Assembly (NCBI GenBank): GCA_934122115.1
Contig: CAKOVU010000003.1
Location: forward strand, 62,001-126,000
Direction of reading: 5' to 3'
Length of the DNA: 64,000 nucleotides
From: UMGS1901 sp934122115
GTDB taxonomy: Bacteria > Bacillota > Clostridia > TANB77 > CAG-508
Below the pieces are notes generated by a model. It searched no databases. It had not been told where the DNA came from and worked only from the letters and a program-made list of their open reading frames with translations. A program made the translations under genes and the position numbers. Shown piece after piece: positions 1-8,270 of the stretch. Each line of letters begins with the position of its first letter. Position 1 is the stretch's first letter.

Positions 1-525
1 AAATATGATCAAAATGGTAAGAATATGGGTAATAATTTTCCAGAGGATAATTACGAAAGTACAATGTTTAATTTATACTTTAAAGAAGGAATTACAGGAG
101 AAAAAGCACTAGTTTTTAATGGTGTAATAAGAAGAAAATATAGTTATAAATTGGAGAATGGTGAAAAATTTGTAACAGAAGCAAGGTTGCACCACGAGAT
201 GGATTTGGAGTATAATGTAAAATGTTTTAATGAACCAATAATGATTTGTGAATACAAAGAAGATGGATATTCAAAAAATATAAATAAACTTTTTTTAAAT
301 AACCCATATGGCTATTATCAATATTTTAAAGAAATATTTAATCAGGATATGAAAAATGTTACATCTAAAAAAAGATTATATGTATATAAGCATTATATTC
401 TTTTCTCGGTATTAACGGGGCAAAAGCACACAATACAGAATGTAAAAGGCGTCTTAAATAAAATAATGGTAATGGTGTTATACCTTCCAGGAAAGATAAT
501 GACAAATATAAAGTTGAAAAAATGA
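1..525 (+). CDS. Glycosyltransferase, C-terminal part (cut by left window edge)
   Basis: The reading frame is open from the first base to the stop at 523-525, so the true start lies outside the window and the internal ATG at 25 is not a reliable start. The visible part has the tail of a family 2 glycosyltransferase: a segment around GEKFVTEARLHHEM followed by EPIMICEYKEDGYSKN, which in GT-A enzymes follows the catalytic core and holds the conserved acidic and aromatic acceptor-site residues, then a Tyr/Phe-rich helical tail. The last 20 residues are basic (KIMTNIKLKK). It precedes a polysaccharide export operon, which fits a sugar transferase of cell-surface glycan synthesis. Donor and acceptor cannot be told from this fragment. 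Confidence 0.7.
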   Translation, partial: KYDQNGKNMGNNFPEDNYESTMFNLYFKEGITGEKALVFNGVIRRKYSYKLENGEKFVTEARLHHEMDLEYNVKCFNEPIMICEYKEDGYSKNINKLFLNNPYGYYQYFKEIFNQDMKNVTSKKRLYVYKHYILFSVLTGQKHTIQNVKGVLNKIMVMVLYLPGKIMTNIKLKK

Positions 526-526
526 A

Positions 527-555
527 TTGATATTTAAAGTATTATATAATATAAT
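527..555 (+). promoter_or_regulatory. Sigma-A promoter of the ABC exporter / glycan operon
   Basis: A TTGATA -35 box at 527-532 and a TATAAT -10 box at 550-555 are separated by 17 bases, just after the stop of the preceding glycosyltransferase and 23 bases before the first exporter gene. A start here would make 579-9851 a separate transcript. Confidence 0.6.
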
Positions 556-578
556 TGTGAAAAAAAGAAAGGACCATA

Positions 579-1322
579 ATGATGCAAAAGAGCAGTGAAG
601 ATAGAATCATAGTAGAACATGTGTATAAAACATTTAATATATATATGGACAAGGCAAACAGTTTAAAAGAAAAAATGTTGTTTTGGAAAAGAAATAGAAA
701 AGAAAAAAGAGAAGTATTAAAAGATATTAATATAACTATAAAAAATGGAGAAGCGGTAGGATTAATTGGAGTAAATGGAAGCGGAAAATCTACATTATTA
801 AAATTAATGACTAAGATAATATATCCAAATCAAGGAAAGATAGAAACATATGGAAAATTAACTTCACTTCTTGAATTGGGAGCTGGATTTCATCCTGATT
901 TTTCTGGTAGAGAGAATATATATTTTAATGCTTCTATTTTTGGGCTTACTAGAAAACAAATAGACGAGAGACTAAATGATATAATAGAATTTTCTGAATT
1001 AGGAGCATATATCGACAACCCAGTAAGAACTTATTCATCAGGAATGTACATGAGATTAGCATTTGCTGTTGCAATTAATGTGGATGCAGATATTTTATTA
1101 GTAGATGAAGTTTTAGCTGTTGGAGACCAACATTTCCAAGAAAAGTGTATTGCTAAAATGAAAGAATTGAAAGAACAAGGAAAAACAATGGTATTTGTTA
1201 CACATAGTTTAGGAACTGTAAAGGATTTTTGCAATAGAGCTATATGGCTAAACCAAGGTGTAGTAAAAATGGATGGAGATCCAGATTCGGTAATAGAAGA
1301 ATATTTAAAAGAAACAAGATAA
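579..1322 (+). CDS. ABC transporter ATP-binding protein, polysaccharide/teichoic acid export (TagH/Wzt type)
   Basis: This 247-residue ATPase powers export of a lipid-linked polysaccharide with the permease encoded next. The Walker A motif is at residues 64-71 (GVNGSGKS), the signature at about 152-156 (YSSGM) and Walker B at about 172-177 (ILLVDE), followed by the switch histidine in FVTHSL. The GAGFHPDFSGRENI segment is typical of the TagH/Wzt/RfbE family. There is no long C-terminal glycan-binding domain of the kind found in some Wzt proteins. GAAAGGA at 567-573 precedes two adjacent ATG codons (579 and 582); either could start. The permease follows after 28 bases. The family is certain; the exported polymer is not known. 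Confidence 0.92.
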   Translation: MMQKSSEDRIIVEHVYKTFNIYMDKANSLKEKMLFWKRNRKEKREVLKDINITIKNGEAVGLIGVNGSGKSTLLKLMTKIIYPNQGKIETYGKLTSLLELGAGFHPDFSGRENIYFNASIFGLTRKQIDERLNDIIEFSELGAYIDNPVRTYSSGMYMRLAFAVAINVDADILLVDEVLAVGDQHFQEKCIAKMKELKEQGKTMVFVTHSLGTVKDFCNRAIWLNQGVVKMDGDPDSVIEEYLKETR

Positions 1323-1350
1323 AATATATAGAAATGGAAGGAAAATATAA

Positions 1351-2124
1351 ATGAAATTAGTAAAAGATTTATACAATTATAGAGAGTTACTAAAAACAAA
1401 CATAAAAAAAGATGTTGGAGGAAAGTATAAAAATTCAGTTTTAGGAGTTTTATGGTCTTTTATAAATCCACTTCTACAAATAGCTGTATATGCTTTGGTT
1501 TTTCAGGTTATATTAAAGAGTGATATACCAAATTATACGGTATACCTATGTTGTGGATTAATTCCATGGCAATACTTTTCGGCTGTAGTACTAAGGGGAG
1601 CGGCTACAATAATAGATAATGGAAATATTATTAAAAAAGTATACTTTCCGCGAGAAATATTACCTATATCAGTTGTTACAAGTGAGGGTGTTAATTTTCT
1701 AATATCTACAATAATCATACTAGGATTTGTAATATTTGGAGGAATAGGATTATCATTTAATATATTTTGGTATTTTATTATTTTGGCTATACAATACGTT
1801 ATCTCTATAGGAGTAGCATTTATAGTATCAAGTTTAACAGTTTATTTTAGAGATTTGTTGCATTTATTAGGAATAATGATTCAACTATTATTCTATGCTA
1901 CACCAATTGTATATTCAATTGCATCAGTACCAGCTAATTTACAATGGATAGTAAAGATTAACCCTATGTCTTACTTAATAGAAGCTTATAGAAATATATT
2001 CTATAATAAAACAATGCCTGATTTTAAAGGCTTAGCAATTGCCTTAGGAATGGGAATTGTGTTATGCATAGCGGGATATTTTATATTCAAAAAATTAGAA
2101 AGAAGATTTGCTGAGGAATTGTAA
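1351..2124 (+). CDS. ABC-2 type polysaccharide export permease (TagG/Wzm type)
   Basis: This 257-residue integral membrane protein has about six hydrophobic segments and the layout of the ABC-2 export family, with the conserved N-terminal YRELLKTNIKKDVGGKYKNS segment and the VLWSFINPLLQ motif before the first membrane helix. It should dimerise and form the channel for the lipid-linked glycan, driven by the ATPase encoded just upstream. AAGGAAAATATAA precedes the ATG at 1351. The C-terminus (KKLERRFAEEL) is the usual cytoplasmic tail of this family. Together with the ATPase and the following glycosyltransferases it defines an ABC-dependent glycan export operon. Confidence 0.92.
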   Translation: MKLVKDLYNYRELLKTNIKKDVGGKYKNSVLGVLWSFINPLLQIAVYALVFQVILKSDIPNYTVYLCCGLIPWQYFSAVVLRGAATIIDNGNIIKKVYFPREILPISVVTSEGVNFLISTIIILGFVIFGGIGLSFNIFWYFIILAIQYVISIGVAFIVSSLTVYFRDLLHLLGIMIQLLFYATPIVYSIASVPANLQWIVKINPMSYLIEAYRNIFYNKTMPDFKGLAIALGMGIVLCIAGYFIFKKLERRFAEEL

Positions 2125-2155
2125 TAAAGTAAAAGAAAATAAAAGAGGAAAAAAG

Positions 2156-2371
2156 ATGGATAATAATCAAATTATGATAGAAACTCTGGAAAAAGAGAAT
2201 CTACTTTTAAAAGAGAATATTAAAAAAATTCAAGAAAAAAATAAAGAGGAAATAGAGAAGAGTGCCAGACTTGCTGAAGAAAACAAGGCAATAAGAGAAC
2301 AATTGGATTCTATTTTGTATTCAAGAACTTATAAATTTGCAGAAAAGCTAAGAAAAATAATAAAAAAATAA
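2156..2371 (+). CDS. Small coiled-coil protein in glycan export operon
   Basis: The ATG at 2156, preceded by AGAGGA at 2144-2149, is preferred over the longer frame from 2108, which would overlap the permease end. The product has 71 residues. Residues 1 to about 50 are rich in Glu, Lys and Leu with heptad spacing, so a coiled coil is likely. The last 17 residues (from YSRTYKFAEKLRKI) resemble the short basic tail that ends coiled-coil-containing bacterial glycosyltransferases such as rhamnan or O-antigen enzymes. There is no membrane segment. Inference: a scaffold, chain-length or membrane-docking factor for the neighbouring transferases, or a detached tail of one of them. I do not recognise a named family. 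Confidence 0.7.
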   Translation: MDNNQIMIETLEKENLLLKENIKKIQEKNKEEIEKSARLAEENKAIREQLDSILYSRTYKFAEKLRKIIKK

Positions 2372-2380
2372 GGAGAGATT

Positions 2381-3394
2381 ATGCAAAAAAAGAAGATAGC
2401 TCTTATAATAGACACAGAAAATTGGGCTTTTGATAATATTGCTCATCAAGTAAAGAAAAATTTGGATTGCTATGATATAGATATAATTCCAGGGAGAATT
2501 TTTGAAGGCAATATGGTAAAACTATTTATATTTTGCCAGAATTACGATTTGATTCATTTTATATGGAGAGGATACATATCTTTGATTGATAGAGAAGAGA
2601 TGTATTCATATATAGAGTCGCTTGGAATGACGACAGAAGAATTTAAAGAGAAATTTATATATAATAAAAAAATAAGTTTTTCTGTTTGTGATGAGTTATA
2701 TTTAGAGGGCGAAGAAAAATGGAGAACAGATAAAATTTTAGAATATACCGATAAATATTTCGTAACTTCTAAAAGATTATATGATATCTACAGCAAACTA
2801 GATAAAAAACCAATGATGATAATACATGACGGGGTTGATTTAGATAACTATAAGCCACAAAATTTAGAAAGATTTGATAATGTAACTAATATCAATGTGG
2901 GATGGGTTGGAAATAGCAAGTTTAAAGGATCTGACAATGATTGTGACATGAAAGGTGTAGAAGGAGTAATAAAACCGGCTATAAAAGAATTGCAGGATGA
3001 AGGATACAAAATAGAGCTAAAATTAGCAGATAGAAATATTAAAATGATAGAACAAAAGGATATGCCTGATTTTTATAACTCTTTAGAACTATACATTTGC
3101 GCATCAAAGGCAGAAGGTACACCACTTACAGTGTTGGAAGCGATGGCGATGGGAATACCAGTAATATCAACTAATGTAGGAATTGTAGAAGAAGCATTTG
3201 GAAATTGCCAAAAGAAATATATTTTGCAAGAAAGAAGTAAAGAGTGTTTAAAAGAAAAAATAAAATATTTGATTTCAAATAATTCAGAATTTAAAGAATT
3301 ATCACAAGAAAATTTAGAAGGCATAAAAAAATGGGATTGGAAAATAATTTCAGAGCAGTACAAAGAATTATTTGATAACATACTAAAAATGTAA
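2381..3394 (+). CDS. Glycosyltransferase family 4
   Basis: This 337-residue soluble enzyme shows the GT-B layout: an N-terminal Rossmann half, a linker with IIHDGVDLDNYKP (the classic GT4 HNGVD segment) and a C-terminal donor-binding half with SKAEGTPLTVLEAMAMGIPVI, whose Glu residues form the EX7E motif that contacts the nucleotide sugar. It starts at ATG 2381 with AAGGAGAG just upstream and 9 bases after the coiled-coil gene, so the two are cotranscribed. It probably adds a sugar to the growing lipid-linked glycan on the inner face of the membrane. Donor specificity cannot be read from the sequence. Confidence 0.88.
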   Translation: MQKKKIALIIDTENWAFDNIAHQVKKNLDCYDIDIIPGRIFEGNMVKLFIFCQNYDLIHFIWRGYISLIDREEMYSYIESLGMTTEEFKEKFIYNKKISFSVCDELYLEGEEKWRTDKILEYTDKYFVTSKRLYDIYSKLDKKPMMIIHDGVDLDNYKPQNLERFDNVTNINVGWVGNSKFKGSDNDCDMKGVEGVIKPAIKELQDEGYKIELKLADRNIKMIEQKDMPDFYNSLELYICASKAEGTPLTVLEAMAMGIPVISTNVGIVEEAFGNCQKKYILQERSKECLKEKIKYLISNNSEFKELSQENLEGIKKWDWKIISEQYKELFDNILKM

Positions 3395-3404
3395 GAGGAG
3401 AAAA

Positions 3405-4697
3405 ATGAAAGACGATAAATATTTTTGGGATTACCAGTTGCAACCAGGTATGAAATTAAATAATAATTACTATAAAAATCTAGATGTTGAACCATTAGTA
3501 ACAATTATAACTTCATTTTATAATGCTCAAGAATTCATGTGGCAAACAATAAATTGTGTATTTAACCAAACTTTTCCATATTGGGAATGGATAATCGTAG
3601 ATGATGGAAGTACACAAGAAGAAGCACTAGATTACCTAAAGCAAGTTGAAAAAATGGATAATAGAATCAAAGTTTATCATAAAGAAAATGAAGGATTGGC
3701 TAAGGGAAGAGACTATGCTATAAAATATTCAAATACAAAGTATATCCTACCTCTAGATGCAGATGATTTGATTGAACCAACTTATATAGAAACTTTATAT
3801 TGGACAATGGAAACTAATAAAGAAGCATCATGGGCGTTTACTAACTCTGTAGGATTTGGAAAATATATTTATTTGGTTGATCATAAATTTAACAGTGAAA
3901 AAATGAAGGCAGAGAATCAAATAACTGCTACAGCCCTAATAAGAAAAGATAAGATACTGAATTTAGGCGGTTATGGAGTGGCAAAAAGGTATGTAAATGA
4001 AGATTGGCACTTATGGCTTAGAATGCTTGCAGAAGGCGATTATCCTGTTCAAGTTACGTATTACGGATTTTGGTATAGAAGAAGAATGCAAAGTTTACTT
4101 ACAGAAGTAAATGATACCAAGAAAAAAGAAAATGAATTGAGGCTGAGAGATCTTAAAACTGAAGCAGATAAGATAACTAAAAGAGTTGAGCCTGTGATAT
4201 ATTCTGAAGAAAAAACAGAGGATTTACTGCAGTACAATGAATTGAATTTTGATAAAACCTTTCCGAAGGAAAACAAAGAAACAATATTGTATATATTGCC
4301 ACAAATTGGCTGTGATGCAAAATTATATAAACAAATAAAAGAAAAAAACAATAAATTTAACATAATAGTAATAACATTAAAAAAAACAGAATATTCGGAA
4401 TATGTGTATAGGCAAAAGTATGAAAAATTTGCAACAGTATTTAATTTAACAACTTTTTTACCATCTAAATATTATTTAGGATTTATAGAATATATAATAA
4501 AAACAAGAAATATAAATGAAATTTATATGGCAAAAAACAAATATAGTCAAATAATACAAGGAAAATTTAAAATAATGGATAATATTACATATAGGAATAG
4601 CAAATTTGTATATATACTTAAAATATTAGAATATAAATTAAACCATACTATTATAGCAAGGGCTATTAGGAAAGCGATAAGACTATTAAAAAGCTAA
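3405..4697 (+). CDS. Glycosyltransferase family 2 with an extra C-terminal half-domain
   Basis: The first 240 residues form a GT-A family 2 domain: VTIITSFYNAQEFMWQTI, the WIIVDDGS nucleotide-binding motif, the DADD metal-binding motif at about residue 120, and VNEDWHLWLRM containing the expected ED catalytic pair. Residues from about 285 to 430 look like the first Rossmann half of a second, GT-B-like transferase (ETILYILPQIGCDAKLYKQI onward), but no donor-binding half follows before the stop. It starts 10 bases after the GT4 gene with AAGAGGAGA as ribosome binding site. Either the extra module is an accessory binding domain or the protein has lost its second catalytic half. Confidence 0.85.
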   Translation: MKDDKYFWDYQLQPGMKLNNNYYKNLDVEPLVTIITSFYNAQEFMWQTINCVFNQTFPYWEWIIVDDGSTQEEALDYLKQVEKMDNRIKVYHKENEGLAKGRDYAIKYSNTKYILPLDADDLIEPTYIETLYWTMETNKEASWAFTNSVGFGKYIYLVDHKFNSEKMKAENQITATALIRKDKILNLGGYGVAKRYVNEDWHLWLRMLAEGDYPVQVTYYGFWYRRRMQSLLTEVNDTKKKENELRLRDLKTEADKITKRVEPVIYSEEKTEDLLQYNELNFDKTFPKENKETILYILPQIGCDAKLYKQIKEKNNKFNIIVITLKKTEYSEYVYRQKYEKFATVFNLTTFLPSKYYLGFIEYIIKTRNINEIYMAKNKYSQIIQGKFKIMDNITYRNSKFVYILKILEYKLNHTIIARAIRKAIRLLKS

Positions 4698-4719
4698 TAT
4701 GAAAGGAACGATTGTGTAG

Positions 4720-6918
4720 ATGAAAATTTGGTTTTTAACAGGTGAATTTGCACCAGATTTTGGAGGCGGAATTGGAACATATGTAGAAAATTGCGCTAAA
4801 ATGTTTGCTAAAGCTGGAGATGATGTAACAGTAATAGTAAGAAGCATTAATGGAAATAAATCAGAGAAAGCAAAAGAAGGTTACAGAATTGAAAGATTTC
4901 AACAAGGAGAAGGAGAAAACTATCAATACTTAGGATATGATAATGCATTGGCTTATCAATACTATGAAGTGATAATGAAGATGATTGATAAATATGGAAA
5001 ACCTGATATTATAGAAATGCAGGAATATAATGCGTATGGACAATATATTATACAAAGTAAATTAATGTTGAATGAAAAACTGAAAGACATTCCATTAGTT
5101 GTACATCTTCATACTCCAAGCTTTGAAACTTTAAAAATTAATCAATTTAATACGTATGAATTACCATTTTATTGGATTGGTGAGATGGAAAAATTTTGCA
5201 TTAAAGGTGCAGATGCATTAGTATGCCCAAGTCAATTCTTAGCAGATAAATTACAATATCTAGTAGATGAAAAAATAAAAGTAATAAATTTACCTTTTGA
5301 CATAGACAAAGAAGAATTAGAAAAATATGAAAAAGAGGGAATTCAAAAACCTGATAAGAAAACTATATTATATTTTGGAAGAACAGAGTACAGAAAAGGC
5401 GTTGTGCAAATGCTAAAAGGTGCTGAAAAATTATGGAAAAAAGGATTAGATTTTAAGGTTAAAATTATTGGTGGAGATACAATATTAGAATCAAAAGGTA
5501 CATATGTTGGAGAGGATTTAAAGAAGAAATATGCTAAATATATAGAAAGTGGCAACCTAGAAATGATGAATTCGATACCACATTTAGATTTGATTCCTCA
5601 TATTTTATCAGCTACAGCGGTAACAATTCCATCACTATACGAGAATTTTCCTAATACATGTATATACTCAATGTGGCTAGGAAAGCCTGTATTAGTTTCA
5701 AAAAGCGGTGGACAGGCAGAAATGGTAAAAGATTCCGGAAAGAATGGATTGATTTTTGACTGGGATAAAGATGGAGATTTTGAAGAAAAACTAAAACAAT
5801 TATTAAATATGTCTGATGAAGATTTAAAGCAAATGGGAGACAATGCAAAATCAAGAATTCATGAATTATGCAACATGGAAGACAACTTGAAGATTAGAAG
5901 AGAATTCTTTGAAGATGTAATAAAAAATAAAAATAAACCTAAAGAGAAGTTTCCGTTTGTTGAAGAAATGCCTAAAGATGAATATATAAAGCAATATGAT
6001 GGTGAGAAAGATTTATTATCAGTGGTAATTCCATATTATAATTTAGGAAAAACATTACCAGAAACAATAGAAAGTATTAAAGCTACTACTTATAAGAATT
6101 ATGAAATAATAATAGTAAATGATGGAAGCACTGATGAGGAAAGTGTAAAAGTATTAGAACAATATAAAGATGATGAAAAGGTAAGAGTAGTAAATATAGA
6201 GAATAAAGGATTAGCTAATGCAAGAAATGTAGGTGCAAAAGAAGCAAAGGGAGAGTTTGTAGCATTTCTAGATGCGGATGATAAAATTGATCCAACATTT
6301 TATGAGAAAGCAATAAGGATATTACACCAATATAGTAATGTTTCATATGTTTATAGCTGGGTTCAATATTTTGAAGGAAGCACGGCGGTATGGCCAACTT
6401 TCAATGTTCATATACCATATTTATTATGTGCGAATATGCTCGCAGCTTTTGTAGTAATAAGAAAGAATGATTTTCTAAATTTTGGACAAAATAGAATAAA
6501 AATGGAATATGGAATGGAAGATTATGATGGCTGGGTAAGCTTAGCAGAACACGGATATTTGGGAGTATCTATTCCAGAAAAACTTAATTTATATAGAATA
6601 AGAAAAGATTCAATGTCAAGGCAATTTAATAAAAAAATGAGAGTGTACTTATACCAGATATCTAAAGAGGGACATGAAAAATTATTTGCAAAATATTCAA
6701 AAGACATATATATGCTATTACTTACAAATGGACAGTCTTATTATTGGAATAATCCTACTACACCGGTATACATTCCTACAACTGGGGAAGTTCAACAACC
6801 AGATGAAAGAATATTAAAAATAGAAAGAATGCTTAATTCTTTACCAGGTAGAGCAGCAAGAAAAGTTTATAGAGGATTAAAGAAAATAAAGCATGGAGTA
6901 CAGAATATTTTTAAATAA
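4720..6918 (+). CDS. Bifunctional glycosyltransferase, GT4-GT2 fusion
   Basis: This 732-residue protein joins two transferases. Residues 1 to about 400 are GT-B family 4: the N-terminal FAPDFGGGIGTYVENCAK glycine-rich loop, VHLHTPS, the donor-site segment IPSLYENFPNTCIYSMWLGK with its acidic residue, and GGQAEMV. Residues about 430 to 640 are a GT-A family 2 domain: LSVVIPYYNLGKTLPETI, IIIVNDGST, FLDADDKIDP and MEYGMEDYDGWVSL. The order suggests two consecutive sugar additions in one polypeptide. The start at 4720 follows GAAAGGAACG, 22 bases after the previous gene. The last 50 residues are basic and may touch the membrane. The fold calls are firm; the sugars are unknown. Confidence 0.88.
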   Translation: MKIWFLTGEFAPDFGGGIGTYVENCAKMFAKAGDDVTVIVRSINGNKSEKAKEGYRIERFQQGEGENYQYLGYDNALAYQYYEVIMKMIDKYGKPDIIEMQEYNAYGQYIIQSKLMLNEKLKDIPLVVHLHTPSFETLKINQFNTYELPFYWIGEMEKFCIKGADALVCPSQFLADKLQYLVDEKIKVINLPFDIDKEELEKYEKEGIQKPDKKTILYFGRTEYRKGVVQMLKGAEKLWKKGLDFKVKIIGGDTILESKGTYVGEDLKKKYAKYIESGNLEMMNSIPHLDLIPHILSATAVTIPSLYENFPNTCIYSMWLGKPVLVSKSGGQAEMVKDSGKNGLIFDWDKDGDFEEKLKQLLNMSDEDLKQMGDNAKSRIHELCNMEDNLKIRREFFEDVIKNKNKPKEKFPFVEEMPKDEYIKQYDGEKDLLSVVIPYYNLGKTLPETIESIKATTYKNYEIIIVNDGSTDEESVKVLEQYKDDEKVRVVNIENKGLANARNVGAKEAKGEFVAFLDADDKIDPTFYEKAIRILHQYSNVSYVYSWVQYFEGSTAVWPTFNVHIPYLLCANMLAAFVVIRKNDFLNFGQNRIKMEYGMEDYDGWVSLAEHGYLGVSIPEKLNLYRIRKDSMSRQFNKKMRVYLYQISKEGHEKLFAKYSKDIYMLLLTNGQSYYWNNPTTPVYIPTTGEVQQPDERILKIERMLNSLPGRAARKVYRGLKKIKHGVQNIFK

Positions 6919-6939
6919 GAATATGGAAAGGAAAGAACA

Positions 6940-8256
6940 ATGGAAAAAGATATAAAAGAAAAAATTATTAACATTTTTAAGCAACCGTTAATATATGTTT
7001 TATTGTTTTGCATATTTGTTCAAGTAAAAATTTATAATACAGTTCCAAATTATGTTATGACTTCTGATAGCTATACATATGCAGAGAAATATAATACAAG
7101 TATTTTACGAGGTCAAGTTAATGAATTAAGAACGCCTGTGTATCCATATTTTATTAAAGCGATTGGAAAGATTTCAGGACAAGAAAATTTATACAATAGT
7201 GTGGCAATGGCACAAAAAATACTATTTATAATTACTCTAATATTATTTTATTTTTGCTTGAAAAAAATAACGAAAAGTAATATAATCACATCGGTATTAA
7301 CAATAGTATTTGGAATTTGTCCATTTATAGTATTGTGGAATATAATGATTTTAACAGAAGCAATTTCAATATTTGAAAGCATATTGCTAAGTTTTGTAAC
7401 AATATTATACTTGGAAAAACCTAAAAAAAGTACTGCAATAATATTGGGTATTATAGTATTAGGTATGATTTTAACAAGACCATCATTTATTTATTTATTA
7501 CCAATATATTTCTTATTCTGGATATTAAGATTAATATTTAATAAAAAGGAAAAAGAAGTAATTTCAGGTCTTATAAGTCTTACTATTTGCTCAGTTGTAT
7601 TATTAGGGTATTGTGGACTAATGAAGGCTCAGCATGGAGAATTTTCAATAACTGCAGTTTCGTATATAAATAATACAATAACTGCAATAAACAGTAATTC
7701 ATATAAACAATCTGGCAATGAAGATATGATTAAGATTGTGGATGAAATAAAGGGTGATAGAAGCGATGGTGAAATCTGCTGGACTGCACTGAATAAATTA
7801 AAAGAGCAGTATTCTGTTGAAGAAATAAAGAATTTTGCTAATACTTCACTTAAAAATGATAAAAATTATTTGAATTTTATAATATCAAAAACAATACAAT
7901 TAGGCTCATCAAATATAGGTACAGCATCATATATACCAAATGATGTGTTTATAAATGAAAAATATGCTAATCAGATATATACAGAAATAGGAAATATAAT
8001 TTTTCCAATTAACTTTGCGATGGTATATATAATGGTAGGAATAGCTGTAATTTATATTTTATATGATTTAATAAAAAATAAAAATATAAATTGGTATTTA
8101 GCATTTTTTACGGTATTGATTGCTGCTAATATATTTACATTAATAGTAGGGGCACCTTTTGAATCTCAAAGGCTTTTTGCTTCGTCAATTGTACAAGTTT
8201 TACTATTGATTGGATATGTTGTGGCTAAAGGAATATACAATAAAAAAATAAATTAA
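6940..8256 (+). CDS. Multi-spanning membrane protein, GT-C glycosyltransferase-like
   Basis: The 438-residue product has about ten hydrophobic segments. After the first, an outward loop carries SDSYTYA and then RTPVYPYFIK, which match the first-loop acidic motif and the following RxPxYP signature seen in GT-C polyprenyl-sugar-dependent transferases (PMT/GT39-like). A large loop of about 120 residues around positions 230-345 would also face outside. It lies between the GT4-GT2 fusion and the flavoprotein, with AAAGGAAAG before the ATG. Likely role: transfer or modification of sugars on the outer face using a lipid-phosphate donor. An O-antigen-polymerase-like function is the main alternative. 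Confidence 0.6.
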   Translation: MEKDIKEKIINIFKQPLIYVLLFCIFVQVKIYNTVPNYVMTSDSYTYAEKYNTSILRGQVNELRTPVYPYFIKAIGKISGQENLYNSVAMAQKILFIITLILFYFCLKKITKSNIITSVLTIVFGICPFIVLWNIMILTEAISIFESILLSFVTILYLEKPKKSTAIILGIIVLGMILTRPSFIYLLPIYFLFWILRLIFNKKEKEVISGLISLTICSVVLLGYCGLMKAQHGEFSITAVSYINNTITAINSNSYKQSGNEDMIKIVDEIKGDRSDGEICWTALNKLKEQYSVEEIKNFANTSLKNDKNYLNFIISKTIQLGSSNIGTASYIPNDVFINEKYANQIYTEIGNIIFPINFAMVYIMVGIAVIYILYDLIKNKNINWYLAFFTVLIAANIFTLIVGAPFESQRLFASSIVQVLLLIGYVVAKGIYNKKIN

Positions 8257-8270
8257 GAAAGGATAAAAAG

